Assembly (NCBI RefSeq): GCF_963676685.1
Contig: NC_092348.1
Location: 25,395,386 to 25,459,385, forward strand
From: Mytilus edulis
Taxonomy: Eukaryota; Mollusca; Bivalvia; Mytilida; Mytilidae
Length of the DNA: 64,000 bases
Direction: 5' to 3'
Below are positions 33,401 to 46,265 of this stretch, piece after piece; positions within the stretch are counted from its first letter, which is position 1, and each line of letters starts with the position of its first letter. Under the pieces are notes generated by a model, which saw nothing but the letters and a program-made list of their open reading frames with translations, was not told the origin of the DNA and made no database searches. Made by a program: the position numbers and the translations under genes.

Positions 33401-35393
33401 TCAAAATTGGCTATTTTTTTATTTTCACGCGTATTTCGATATTTAAGTCCTTCGTCTCTCCTCTAATATGCATTGCGGAACATGTTGACTATTTACATTT
33501 TGTTCCTCTCGTAATAAGCTTTAGAATGAGGCATAAGGTTTATCTATTATTAGGGACTAAAGGCTCGCAGCAGTCCATTCCATTATTCAAAATATCCATT
33601 TCCTTATTCAAAATTGGCTATGTCTTGATTTTCACGCGCATTTTGATATTTAAGTCCTTCGTTACTCCTCTAATATGCGTTGCGAAACATGTTGATTATA
33701 TACATTTTGTTCCTCTCGTTATAAGCTTTCGAATGAGGTAGAAGGTTTATCTATAATTAGGGGCTAACGGGTCGCAGCAGTCCATTGCATTATTCAAAAT
33801 ATCCATTTTATTATTCAAAATTGGCTATTTCTTAATTTTCACGCGTATTTCGATATTTAAGTCCTTCGTTACTCCTCTAATATGCGTTGCGGAACATATT
33901 GATTATATACATTTTGTTCCTCTCGTTATAAGCTTTCGAATGAGGTAGAAGGTTTATCTTTAATTAGGGGCTAAAGGGTCGCAGCAGTCCATTGCATTAT
34001 TCAAATATCCATTTCATTATTCAAAATATCCATTTCATTATTCAAAATTTGCTATTTCTCAATTTTGACGCGTATTTTGATATTTAAGTCCTTCGTATCT
34101 CCTCTAATATGCGTTGCGGATCATATTGACTATATACCTTTTGTTCCTCTCTTGGTAAGCTTTCGATTGAGGTTAATATATATCTGTAATTAGGGACTGA
34201 AGGGTCCTGCCAGTCCATTCTATTATTCAAAATATCCATTTCATTATTCAAAATTGGGTATTTTTTAATTTTCACGCGTATTTCAATATTTAAGTCCTTC
34301 GTTACTTCTCTAATATGCATTGTCGAACATGTTGACTATATACATTTTGTACCTCTCGTAATAAGCTTTTGAACGAGGTATAAGGTTTATCTATAATTAG
34401 GGGCTAAAGGGTCGCAGCAGTCCATTTCATTATTCAAAATATCCATTTCATTATTCAAAATTGGCTATTTCTCAATGTTCATGCGTAATTCGATATTTAA
34501 GTCCGTCGTTACTCATCTAATATGCGTTGCGGAAGATGTTGACTATATACCTTTTGTTCCTCTCTTGATAAGCTTTTGGATGAGTTATAAGGTTTATCTA
34601 TAATTAGGGGCAATAGGGTCGCAGCAGTCCATTCCATTATTCAAAATATCCATTTCATTATTCAAAATTGGCTATTTCTCAATTTTCACGCGTATTTTTA
34701 TATTTAAGTCCTTCGTTACTCCTCTAATATGCTTTGCGGAACATATTGACTATATACCTTTTGTTCCTCTCTTGATAAGCTTTCGATTGAGGTATAATAT
34801 ATATCTGTAATTAGGGGCTGAAGGGTCCTGCCAGTCCATTCTATTATTCTAAATATTCATTTCATTATTCAAAATTGGCTATTTTTTAATTTTCACGCGT
34901 ATTTCGATATTTAAGTCCTTCGTTACTCCTCTAATATGCATTGCGGAACATGTTGACTATTTACATTTTGTTCCTCTCGTAATAAGGTTTTGAATGAGGT
35001 AGAAGGTTTATCTATAATTAGGGACTAAAGGGTCGCAGCAGTCCATTCCATTATTCAAAATATCCATTTCCTTATTCAAAATTGGCTATTTCTTGATTTT
35101 CTCGCGCATTTTGATATTTAAGTTCTTCTTTACTCTTCTAATATGCATTGCGGAACATGTTGACTATAAACATTGTGTTCCTCTCGTAATAAGCTTTCGA
35201 ATGAGGTATAAGGTTTAACTTTAATTAGGGGCTAATTCCATTATTCAAAATATCCATTTCATTGTTCAAAATTGGCTATTTATTAATTTTCACGCGTATT
35301 TCGATATTTAAGTCCTTCGTTACTCCTCTAATATGCATTGCGGAACATGTTGACTATATACATTTTGTACCTCTCGTTATAAGCTTTCGAATG
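30417..35393 (-). repeat. Higher-order satellite repeat, copy 2 (4,977 bp)
   Basis: The unit is about 24 monomers. Landmarks repeat at +4,977 or +4,978 bases: 28548 to 33526 to 38503; 29107 to 34084 to 39062; 31260 to 36237. By eye copies 2 and 3 differ at only a few scattered bases per kilobase, for example GGCTATGTCTTG at about 33618 against GGCTATTTCTTG in copy 3. Confidence 0.9.
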
Positions 35394-38300
35394 AGATTTA
35401 AGGTTTATCTATAATTAGGGGCTAAAGGGTCGCAGCAGTCCATTCCATTATTCAAAATATCCATTTCATTATTCAAAATTGGCTATTTCTTAATTTTCAC
35501 GCGTATTTCGATATTTAAGTCATTCGTTACTCCTCTAATATGCGTTGCGGAACATGTTGACTATATACATTTTGTTCCTCTCGTAATACGCTTTCGAGAG
35601 AGGTATCAGGTTTATCTATAATTAAGGGCTAAAGGGTCGCAGCAGTCCATTCCATTTTTCAAAATATCCATTTCATTATTCAAAATTGGCTATTTCTCAA
35701 TTTTCACGCGTATTTTTATATTTAAGTCCTTCGCTACTCCTCTAATATGCGTTGCGGAACATATTGACTATATACCTTTTTTTCCTCTCTTGATAAGCTT
35801 TCGATTGAAAAATAATTTATATCTGTAATTAGGGGCTGAAGGTTCCTGCCAGTCCATTCCATTATTCAAAATATCCATTTCATTATTCAAAATTGGCTAT
35901 TTCTTGATTTTTACGCGTATTTTGATATTTAAGTTCTTCTTTACTCTTCTAATATGCGTTGCGGAACATGTTGACTATCAACATTTTGTTCCTCTTGTAA
36001 TAAGTTTTCGAATGAGGTATAAGGTTTATCTTTAATTAGGGGCTAAAGGGTCGCAGCAGTCCATTCCATTATTCAAAATATCCATTTCATTATTCAAAAT
36101 TGGCTATTTCTTAATTTTCACGCGTATTTCGATATTTAAGTCATTCGTCACTCCTCTAATATATATGCGTTGCGGAACATGTTGACTATATACATTTTGT
36201 TCCTCTCGTAATACGCTTTCGAATGAGGTATAAGATTTATCTATAATTAAGGGCTAAAGGGTCGCAGCAGTCCATTTCATTATTCAAAATATCCATTTCA
36301 TTATTAAAAACTGGCTGTTTCTCAATGTTCATGCGTAATTCGATATTTAAGTCCGTCGTTACTCCTCTAATATGCGTTGCAGAACATATGACTATATACC
36401 TTTTGTTCCTCTCGTTATAAGCTTTCAAATGAGGTATAAGGTTTATCTATAATTAGGGGCTAAAGGGTCGCAGCAGTCCATTTCATTATTCAAAATATCC
36501 ATTTCATTATTGAAAATTGGCTATTTCTTGATTTTCACGCGTATTTTGATATTTAAGTTCTTCTTTACTCTTCTAATATGCGTTGCAGAACATGTTGACT
36601 ATAAACATTTTGTTCCTCTTGTAATAAACTTTCGAATGAGGTATCAGGTTTATCTTTAATTAGGGGCTTAAGGGTCGCAGCAGTCCATTCCATTATTCAA
36701 AATATCCATTTCATTATTTAAAATTAGCTATTTCTTAACTTTCACGCGTATTTCGATATTAAAGTTCTTCATTACTCCTCTAATATGCGTTGCGGAACAT
36801 GTGGACTATATACATTTTGTTCCTCTCGTAATAAGCTTTCGAATGAGGTATAAGGTTTATCTATAATTAAGGGCTAAAGGGTCGCAGCAGTCCATTTCAT
36901 TATTCAAAATATCCATTTCATTATTCCAAATTGGCTATTTCTTAATTTTTCACGCGTATTTCGATATTTAAGTCCTTCGTTACTCCTCTAATATGCGTTG
37001 CGGAACATGTTGACTATATACATTTTGTTCTTATTGCAATAAGCTTTCGAATGAGGTATAAGGTTTATCTATAATTAGGGGTGAAAAGGTCGCAGAAGTC
37101 CATTCCATTATTCAAAATATCCATTTCATTATTAAAAACTGGCTGTTTCTCAATGTTCATGCGTAATTCGATATTTAAGTCCGTCGTTACTCCTCTAATA
37201 TGCGTTGCGGAACATATGACTATATACCTTTTGTTCCTCTCTTCATAAGCTTTCGATTGAGGTATAATATATATCTGTAATTAGGGGCTGAAGGGTCCTG
37301 CCAGTCCATTCCATTATTTAAAATATCCATTTCATTATTCTAAATTGGCTATTTCTTAATGTTCATGCGTAATTCGATATTTAAGTCCTTCGTTACTCCT
37401 CTAATATGCGTTGCGGAACATGTTGACTATATACATTTTGTTCCTTTCTTGATAAGCTTTCGATTGAGGTATAATATCTATATCTGTAATTAGATGCTGA
37501 AGGGTCCTACTAGTCCATTTTATTATTCAAAATATCCATTTCATTATTCAAAATTGACTATTTCTTAATTTTCACGCGTATTTCGCTATTTAAGTCCTTC
37601 CTTACTTCTCTAATATGCATTGCAGAACATGTTGACTATATACATTTTGTACCTCCCGTAATAAGCTTTTGAATGAGGTATAAGGTTTATCTATAATTAG
37701 GGGCTAAAGGGTCGCAGCAGTCCATTCCATTTTTCAAAATATCCATTTCATTATTCTAAATTGGCTATTTCTTAATGTTCATGCGTAATTCGATATTTAA
37801 GTCCTTCGTTACTCTTCTAATATGCGTTGCGGAACATGTTGACTATATACCTTTTGTTCCGTTTTTGATAAGCTTTCGAATGAGGTATAATATCTATATC
37901 TGTAATTAGATCCCGAAGGGTCCTGCTAGTCCATTTCATTATTCAAAATATCCATTTCATTATTCAAAATTGACTATTTCTTAATTTTCACACGTATTTT
38001 GCTATTTAAGTCCTTTGCTACCTCTCTAATATGCATTGGGGAACATGTTGACTATATTCATTTTGTACCTCTCGTAATAAGCTTTTGAATGAGGTATAAG
38101 GTTTATCTATAATTAGGGGCTAAAGGGTCGCAGCAGTCCATTCCATTATTCAAAATATCCATTTCATTATTCAAAATTGGCTATTTCTCAATGTTCATGC
38201 GTAATTCGATATTTAAGTCCGTCGTTTCGCCTCTAATATGCGTTGCGGAACATATTGACTATAAACCTTTTGTTCCTCTTTTGATAAGCTTTCGAATGAG

Positions 38301-39395
38301 GTATAATGTTTATCTATAATTAGGGGCAATAGGGTCGCAGCAGTCCATTACATTATTCAAAATATCCGTTTCATTATTCAAAATTGGCTATTTTTTTATT
38401 TTCACGCGTATTTCGATATTTAAGTCCTTCGTCTCTCCTCTAATATGCATTGCGGAACATGTTGACTATTTACATTTTGTTCCTCTCGTAATAAGCTTTA
38501 GAATGAGGCATAAGGTTTATCTATTATTAGGGACTAAAGGCTCGCAGCAGTCCATTCCATTATTCAAAATATCCATTTCCTTATTCAAAATTGGCTATTT
38601 CTTGATTTTCACGCGCATTTTGATATTTAAGTCCTTCGTTACTCCTCTAATATGCGTTGCGAAACATGTTGATTATATACATTTTGTTCCTCTCGTTATA
38701 AGCTTTCGAATGAGGTAGAAGGTTTATCTATAATTAGGGGCTAACGGGTCGCAGCAGTCCATTGCATTATTCAAAATATCCATTTTATTATTCAAAATTG
38801 GCTATTTCTTAATTTTCACGCGTATTTCGATATTTAAGTCCTTCGTTACTCCTCTAATATGCGTTGCGGAACATATTGATTATATACATTTTGTTCCTCT
38901 CGTTATAAGCTTTCGAATGAGGTAGAAGGTTTATCTTTAATTAGGGGCTAAAGGGTCGCAGCAGTCCATTGCATTATTCAAAATATCCATTTCATTATTC
39001 AAAATATCCATTTCATTATTCAAAATTTGCTATTTCTCAATTTTGACGCGTATTTTGATATTTAAGTCCTTCGTATCTCCTCTAATATGCGTTGCGGATC
39101 ATATTGACTATATACCTTTTGTTCCTCTCTTGGTAAGCTTTCGATTGAGGTTAATATATATCTGTAATTAGGGACTGAAGGGTCCTGCCAGTCCATTCTA
39201 TTATTCAAAATATCCATTTCATTATTCAAAATTGGGTATTTTTTAATTTTCACGCGTATTTCAATATTTAAGTCCTTCGTTACTTCTCTAATATGCATTG
39301 TCGAATATGTTGACTATATACATTTTGTACCTCTCGTAATAAGCGTTTGAACGAGGTATAAGGTTTATCTATAATAAGGGGCTAAAGGGTCGCAG
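35394..39395 (-). repeat. Higher-order satellite repeat, copy 3 (truncated, 4.0 kb)
   Basis: It is nearly identical to copy 2 from 35394 to about 39395. It then jumps to sequence resembling 35040 onwards (the ATTTCCTTATTCAAAATTGG monomer), so about 0.6 kb of the unit is skipped. From 39.4 to 43.1 kb monomers are rearranged and less regular. Confidence 0.85.
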
Positions 39396-42110
39396 CAGTC
39401 CATTCCATTATTCAAAACATCCATTTCCTTATTCAAAATTGGCTATTTCTTGATTTTCACGCGCATTTTGATATTTAAGTTCTTCTTTACTCTTCTAATA
39501 TGCATTGCGGAACATGTTGACTATAAACATTGTGTTCCTCTCGTAATAAGCTTTCGAATGAGGTATAAGGTTTAACTTTAATTAGGGGCTAATTCCATTA
39601 TTCAAAATATCCATTTCATTATTCAAAATTGGCTATTTATTAATTTTCACGCGTATTTCGATATTTAAGTCCTTCGTTACTCCTCTAATATGCGTTGCGG
39701 AACATGTTGATTATATACATTTTGTTCCTCTCGTTCTGAGCTTTCGAATGAGGTAGAAGGTTCATGCATAATTAGGGGCTAACGGGTCGCAGCAGTCCAT
39801 TGCATTATTCAAAATATCAATTTCATTATTCAAAATTTGGTTATTTCTTGACTTTCACGCGTATTTTGATATTTAAGTTCTTTTTTACTTTTCTAATATG
39901 CATTGCGGAACATGTTGACTATAAACATTGTGTTCCTCTGGTAACAAGCTTTCGAATGAGGTATAAGGTTTATCATTAATTAGGGGCTAAAGGGTCGCAG
40001 CAGTCCATTCCATTATTCAAAATATCCATTTCATTATTCGAAATTGGCTATTTCTTAATTTTCACCTGTATTTCGATATTTAACTCCTTCGTTACTCCTC
40101 TAATATGCGTTGCGGAACATGTTGACTATATACCTTTTGTTCCTCTTTTGATAAGCTTTCGATTGAGGTATAATATATATCTGTTATTAGGGGCTGAAGG
40201 GTCCTGCCAGTCCATTCCATTATTTAAAATATCCATTTCATTATTCAAAATTGGCTATTTCTTGATTTTCACGCGTATTTCGATATTTAAGTCCTTAGTT
40301 ACTTCTCTAATATGCATTGCGGAACATGTTGATTATATACATTTTGGACCTCTAGTAATAAGCTTTTGAATGAGGTATAAGGTTTATCTATAATTAGTTG
40401 CTAAAGGGTCGCAGCAGTCCATTCCATTATTCAAAATATCCATTTCATTATTCAAAATTGGCTATTTCTCAATGTTCATGCGTAATTCGATATTTAAGTC
40501 CGTCGTTACTCATCTAATATGCGTTGCGGAACATGTTGACTATATACCTTTTGTTCCTCTCTTGATAAGCTTCGAATGAGTTATAAGGTTTATCTATAAT
40601 TAGGGGCAATAGGGTCGCAGCAGTCCATTCCATTATTCAAAATATCCATTTCATTATTCAAAATTGGCTATTTCTCAATTTTCACGCGTATTTTTATATT
40701 TAAGTCCTTCGTTACTCCTCTAATATGCTTTGCGGAACATATTGACTATATACCTTTTGTTCCTCTCTTGATAAGCTTTCGATTGAGTTATAATATATAT
40801 CTGTAATTAGGGGCTGAAGGGTCCTGCCAGTCCATTCTATTATTCAAAATATCCAATTCATTATTCAAAATTGGCTATTTTTTAATTTTCACGCGTATTT
40901 CGATATTTAAGTCTTTCGTTTCTCCTCTAATATGCATTGCGGAACATGTTGGCTATTTACATTTTGTTCCTCTCGTAATAAGCTTTTGAATGAGGTATAA
41001 GGTTTATCTATAATTAGGGACTAAAGGGTCGCAGCAGTCCATTCCATTATTCAAAATATCCATTTCCTTATTCAAAATTGGCTATTTCTTGATTTTCACG
41101 CGCATTTTGATATTTAAGTTCTTCTTTACTCTTCTTATATGCATTGCGGAACATGTTGACTATAAACATTGTGTTCCTCTCGTTATAAGTTTTCGAATGA
41201 GGTAGAAGGTTTATGCATAATTAGGGGCTAACGGGTCGCAGCAGTTCATTGCATTATTCAAAATATCAATTTCATTTTTTCAAAATTGGCTATTTCTTAA
41301 TTTTCACGCGTATTTCGATATTTAAGTCCTTTGTTACTCCTCTAATATGCATTGCGGAACATGTTGACTATTTACATTTTGTTCCTCTCGTTATAAGCTT
41401 TCGAATGAGGTAGAAGGTTTATCATTAATTAGGGGCTAAAAGGTCGCAGCAGTCCATTCCATTATTCAAAATATCCATTTCATTATTCAAAATTGGCTAT
41501 TTCTTAATTTTTACGCGTATTTCGATATTTAAGTCCTTTGTTACTCCTCTAATATGCGTTGCAGAACATGTTGACTATATACCTTTTGTTCCTCTTTTGA
41601 TAAGCTTTCGATTGAGGTATAGTATATATCTGTAATTAGGGGCTGAAGGGTCCTGCCAGTCCATTCCATTATTTAAAATATCCATTTCATTATTCAAAAT
41701 TGGCTATTTCTTAATTTTCACGCGTATTTTGATATTTAAGTTCTTCGTTACTCCTCTAATATGCATTGCGGAACATGTTGACTATATACATTTTCTTCCT
41801 CTCGTAATAAGCTTTCGAATGAGGTATACGGTTTATGCATAATTAGGGGCTAACGGGTCGCAGCAGTTCATTCCATTATTCAAAATATCCATTTCCTTAT
41901 TCAAAATTGGCTATTTCTTGATTTTCACGCGCATTTTGATATTTAAGTTCTTCTTTACTCTTCTTATATGCATTGCGGAACATGTTGACTATAAACATTG
42001 TGTTCCTCTCGTTATAAGCTTTCGAATGAGGTAGAAGGTTTATGCATAATTAGGGGCTAACGGGTCGCAGCAGTTCATTGCATTATTCAAAATATCAATT
42101 TCATTATTCA

Positions 42111-42500
42111 AATAAAGGCAACAGTAGTATACCGCTGTTCAAAACTCATAAATCCATGGACAAAAAACAAAATCGGGATAACAAACTAAAACCGAGGGAA
42201 ACGCATTAAATATAAGAGGAGAACAACGACATGACACTAAAATGTAACACACATAGACAAAATCCCACGAGAATAACAAATATAACATATATATATAACA
42301 TCAAAACCAAATACATGAATTTGGGATAGACAAGTACCGTGACACGTCTTATCGCAATGTGAATTTACACTCAAAAATAAGAGAAAACAAACGACACAAC
42401 GTTATAATGTAATACACACAGAAACGAACTATAATATAACAATGACCATATTCCTGACTTGGTACAGGGCATTTTTAAAGGAAAAAATGGTGGGTTGAAC
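42111..42500 (-). mobile_element. Penelope-like 3' tail inserted in the satellite
   Basis: This is the reverse complement of 9487-9876, beginning AATAAAGGCAACAGTAGTAT and ending near ATGGTGGGTTGAAC. The two copies differ by few bases. It lies inside the satellite array, whereas its partner lies outside the left inverted repeat, so these are independent insertions and not part of the terminal repeat. Confidence 0.8.
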
Positions 42501-43108
42501 TCAAAATTGGCTATTTCTTAATTTTCACGCGTATTTCGATATTTAAGTCCTTCGTTACTCCTCTAATATGCGTTGCGGAACATGTTGACTATATACCTTT
42601 TGTTCCTCTTTTGATAAGCTTTCGATTGAGGTATAGTATATATCTGTAATTAGGGGCTGAAGGGTCCTGCCAGTCCATTCCATTATTTAAAATATCCATT
42701 TCATTATTCAAAATTGGTTATTTCTTAATTTCACGCGTATTTCGATATTTAAGTTCTTCGTTACTCCTCTAATATGCATTGCGGAACATGTTGACTATAT
42801 ACATTTTCTTCCTCTAGTAATAAGCTTTCGAATGAGGTATAAGGTTTATCTATAATTTAGGGCTAAAGGGTCGCAGCAGTCCATTCCATTATTCAAAATA
42901 TCCATTTCATTATTCAAAATTGGCTATTTCTCAATGTTCATGCGTAATTCGATATTTAAGTCCTATGTTACTCCTCTAATATGCATTGCGGAACATGTTG
43001 ACTATATACATTTTGTTCTTCTCTTGATAAGCTTTCGATTGAGGTATAATATATATCTGTAATTAGGGGCTGAAGGGTCCTACCAGTCCATTCCATTATT
43101 CAAAATAG

Positions 43109-43692
43109 GCTAACATGTTTAACCCCATCACATTATTTATGTATGTGCCTGTCCCAAGTCAGGAGACTGTAATTTAGTGGTTGTCGTTTGTTTATGTGTT
43201 ACATATTTGTTTTTAGTTAATTTTGAAAAATAAATAAGGCGGTTAGTTGTCTTGTTTAAATTGTTTTACATTGTCTTATTGGGGCCTTTTATAGCTGACT
43301 ATGCGGTATGGGGTCATTGTTGAAGGCTGTACGGTGAGCTATAGTTGTTAATGTCTGTGTCATTTTGGTCTTTTGTGGATATTTGTCTCATTGGCAATCA
43401 TACCACATCTTCTTTTTTATATTTCCTCATTTTTATGCATATTGTGGCATTTAGGTCCTCCGTAAACCCTCTTATGGTCATTGCGAATCAAAATATAGCT
43501 ATAGTGTCACAGTCAATTTTTTTTTAATATTTTTTCACTATTCACCGCTTCAATTTGAATAATGAAACATAAACCATTTCATTATTCATTATTCATTTTT
43601 TAATATTGAATAGTGAATAGTGAACTATTTCATTATTCATTATTGAATAATGAATAATGAACAATGAATAATGGACGTACTTCAGCGCGGTG
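43109..43692 (-). repeat. Right inverted terminal repeat of the 33.8-kb satellite element
   Basis: This is the reverse complement of 9936-10530. The SINE-like portion is at 43109-43430, followed by a segment CATTTAGGTCCTCCGTAAAC ... GGTCATTGCG that also occurs in the variant satellite monomers. The GAATAATGA-rich end runs to CTTCAGCGCGGTG at 43692. Element B coding sequence resumes directly after it. Confidence 0.8.
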
Positions 43693-44352
43693 CGAATTTC
43701 TCCAATTGGACTTGTTCAGAAACCAGATAATGGTTGGATTCTCATATCTCATTTGTCTTATCCATGTGGAGGTAGTATTAATGATTTTATACCAGAAGAT
43801 TATTGTAGTGTGAAATACTCAACATTTGAAAATGTTTTAAATATGATTGCAGCTCTCGGAGAGCGTGCGAAAATCGGAAAAATCGATATTCGCCAAGCAT
43901 TTAGGCTTTTAATCATAAATCCTGCAGATTTTGATCTTATGGGTATCAAATTTCATGATAAATTTTACATCAATAAATTTCTATCCTTAGGATTAAGTAG
44001 CTCATGTCAGCTTTTTGAACGATTTTCGACCTTTTTACACTACTATGTTCAGTCAAAGTCGGGTCTGGACACTTTGGATCATTATTTGGATGATTTTATA
44101 TTTGCTGGACAATAATCAAATAATAATTGTGAGTTGTTAATGGACACTTTTATGAAAGTTTGTAAGGATTTATGCGTGCCATTGACAGACAACAAAACAG
44201 TTGGTCCTACAACAACCTTGACATTTCTTGGTCTTGAAATTGATACTTTACTTATGTTGGTAAAAATTCCGGAAAACAAGGTCATTAAGTTAAGGTCTGG
44301 TATTCAATACATGGCTGGTCGGAAAAAGATAAAATTGAAGGAACTAGAGTAA
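43693..44352 (+). pseudogene. DIRS-like element B: reverse transcriptase domain, with stop
   Basis: Pol of element B resumes as RISPIGLVQKPDNGW. Motif A is KIDIRQAFRL and motif C is DHYLDDFIFAG, with the YLDD catalytic pair intact. An in-frame TAA at 44113-44115 follows immediately. Reading continues in another stretch with LTFLGLEIDT and KLKELE to a TAG near 44350. This is the direct continuation of the fragment at 7984-8210, interrupted by 35.5 kb. Confidence 0.8.
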
Positions 44353-45050
44353 ATTATTGGGCTAATGGCATTTTGCTCACGTGCAATTCCGTCATCAAGG
44401 GCTTTTACTAGAAGGTTTTATGATGTAATTTTAAACCTTAAACACGGAAAGTCGTATTATTATGTAAAAATTAATCAAGAGCTGAGATATAATATTTTAG
44501 TTTGGTTAGAGTTTTTAATTTTTTTTAATGGCGAATGGTTCATTTCGGAAAGTCTCTGTCTCTGGTTATCAAGTGATACGCTTGAGCTGTTTACTGATAG
44601 TTCTGAAAATGCTGCTCTTGGTTGTGGGGCTTATTTTGACAAGCAATGGACTCAGTTTCGATGGCCTGTCCAGTGGAGGGATAAAGAGTTCATGTCCGAT
44701 ATATCCTTTTAGAGCTGGTGCCTATATTATTGGCCATGTTAATTTGGTCCCCTAATTTTAGCAACACGAAAATTTGATTAAGAATAGTTAACCAAGCACA
44801 AGTTTTGATAATTAACAAGCGAACATCGAAATCGAAGTACGTAATGAAGTTAATTCGTCCTCTAGTTTTGTTATTAATGAGAAAAAATATTCAGGTACGA
44901 GCGTTGCATATTCCAGGCCAAAGTAATGCAATTGCAGATTCTCCGTCTCGTTTTCAGGTGATCCGTTTCCGTACATTGGCCCTAGAAGCAGATCAAACTC
45001 CATCAGACATTCCTGTGGAGTTTCACATTGTAATTTCGGAACTGAAGTAG
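44353..45050 (+). pseudogene. DIRS-like element B: RNase H domain, frameshifted
   Basis: MAFCSRAIPSSRAFTRRFYD leads into RNase H. LELFTDSSENAALGCGAYF contains the first catalytic Asp. The frame breaks near 44710 and reappears with IIN.RTSKSKYVMKLIRPLV and the closing HIPGQSNAIADSPSR block near 44950. The middle part is interrupted by several stops. The order RT, RNase H, recombinase identifies a DIRS-type element. Confidence 0.7.
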
Positions 45051-45080
45051 ATTTTTTAATAAACAATTCGGTCGCCTCAG

Positions 45081-45687
45081 ATGGACACTAGACTGCCTAT
45101 TTCAAGAGAGTTATTGGGTCGTATTTTGTCAATATTATCTTGTATCTGCAGTTCTGTATACGAGGCAAGGCTATTCAAGGCGGTTTTTTCCTTGGCCTTT
45201 AATGGTCTTTTTAGGGTTGGGGAGTTGACAGTTCAAACTATGAGTAATACATGTTATTCAAATCATGCTTTAAACATGAATGATGTACAAATTTACAAAA
45301 AAATATTTAGAAATTCATTTGGTTTCATCTAAGACCGATCAGTTTGGTAGAGGCGTAACCATACATATTCCGGAGCAATAAGATAAATGTATGTGTCTGG
45401 TGGTTTTATTACCTTGCTATTTGCGAGACAGACCTGTAGTAGATGGACCGCTATTTTGTCATTTTGACGGTAAACCATTGACTAAATACTAGTTTTCTGC
45501 AATACTCAAAAAGTCACTACATGCTTTAGGTATTGGTAATGCTCGTTGGTCGTCTCACTCTTTCAGAATAGGTATGGCTACAGCCTGTGCCATTGAAGGG
45601 TTATCCGACGAAAAGATTAAAAGTTTAGGTCGTTGGAAATCAGGTGCATATTTACCATGTTTACGTTACATACGAATTCCTGTTTAA
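45081..45687 (+). pseudogene. DIRS-like element B: tyrosine recombinase, frameshifted
   Basis: The first piece (45081-45332) contains NGLFRVGEL with the box I catalytic Arg. After frame breaks, SSHSFRIGMATACAIEG near 45553-45600 has the His-X2-Arg pair. KSLGRWKSGAYLPCLRYIR near 45628-45675 provides the terminal Tyr region, ending at a TAA (45685-45687). Tyrosine recombinases insert DIRS circles into the genome in place of an integrase. Multiple stops make this copy inactive. Confidence 0.8.
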
Positions 45688-46244
45688 TTGTTTATGTATA
45701 TATTGCTGTTAGTTTCGGATTCTCCTATATATGTATGATTCTCTGTCCGTGATTGCCAATTTATATCTATACTATTAAACGAGAAGACCTCAGTGTCGCT
45801 TCTCTTTCTTCCATAATAAATCAATCATCATGCCTCTGTGTCCTATAGGTAACATGCATAGTCGCATTTGTCATCCACTCTTATGATTATTCAGATTGAG
45901 TTATTTTGGGAGAAAAATGATAAAAAAGGAGTCCGGATATGATTCCGTCATCACACTGACTTTGAGTCATAGATAAGACTTCTGGTTTGAAACATGGACA
46001 AATACAACCAATCGTATGATAGATAACAAAAAATGAAAAATAAATAAGCCAATCAGAGCGTTCTCCATATCATGGTGTTTAGATCGCAAGAACAACAACT
46101 ATTATATCTCCTTATAGAGGACAATTATTTTTCGCGTTTATCTACATGTAAACTACGATTATACTACATTAATATATAGACTCTCTGTATTCTGTCTACT
46201 GTTTTCTTTGAAATTATTACTATTTAAGGGGTCATACCAGTTGC

Positions 46245-46265
46245 ATATATATATATATATATATT
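46245..46265. repeat. (AT)n microsatellite
   Basis: About ten AT dinucleotides inside the Helitron. Confidence 0.9.

Larger units (their letters stand above)
21199..43108 (-). repeat. Satellite array, right arm: about 96 monomers of 207 bp
   Basis: This is the same satellite as the left arm but reverse-complemented throughout, for example CATTCCATTATTCAAAATAT and CTTTCGAATGAGGTATAAGG. It is interrupted by a 1.69-kb insertion (23108-24796) and a Penelope-like 3' tail (42111-42500). Monomers at 21199-23107 are the most diverged and resemble part of the inverted terminal repeat. Those at 25.6-39.4 kb belong to a 4,977-bp higher-order repeat. The several open frames of 60-80 codons that recur here are read from the monomer and I do not regard them as genes. 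Confidence 0.95.

Noticed and set aside
25247..40369. Recurring 60-80-codon open frames with peptides such as QSIPLFKISISLFKIGYF
   Set aside because: They repeat with the 207-bp satellite monomer on both strands and lack any start or domain. They are by-products of the repeat.
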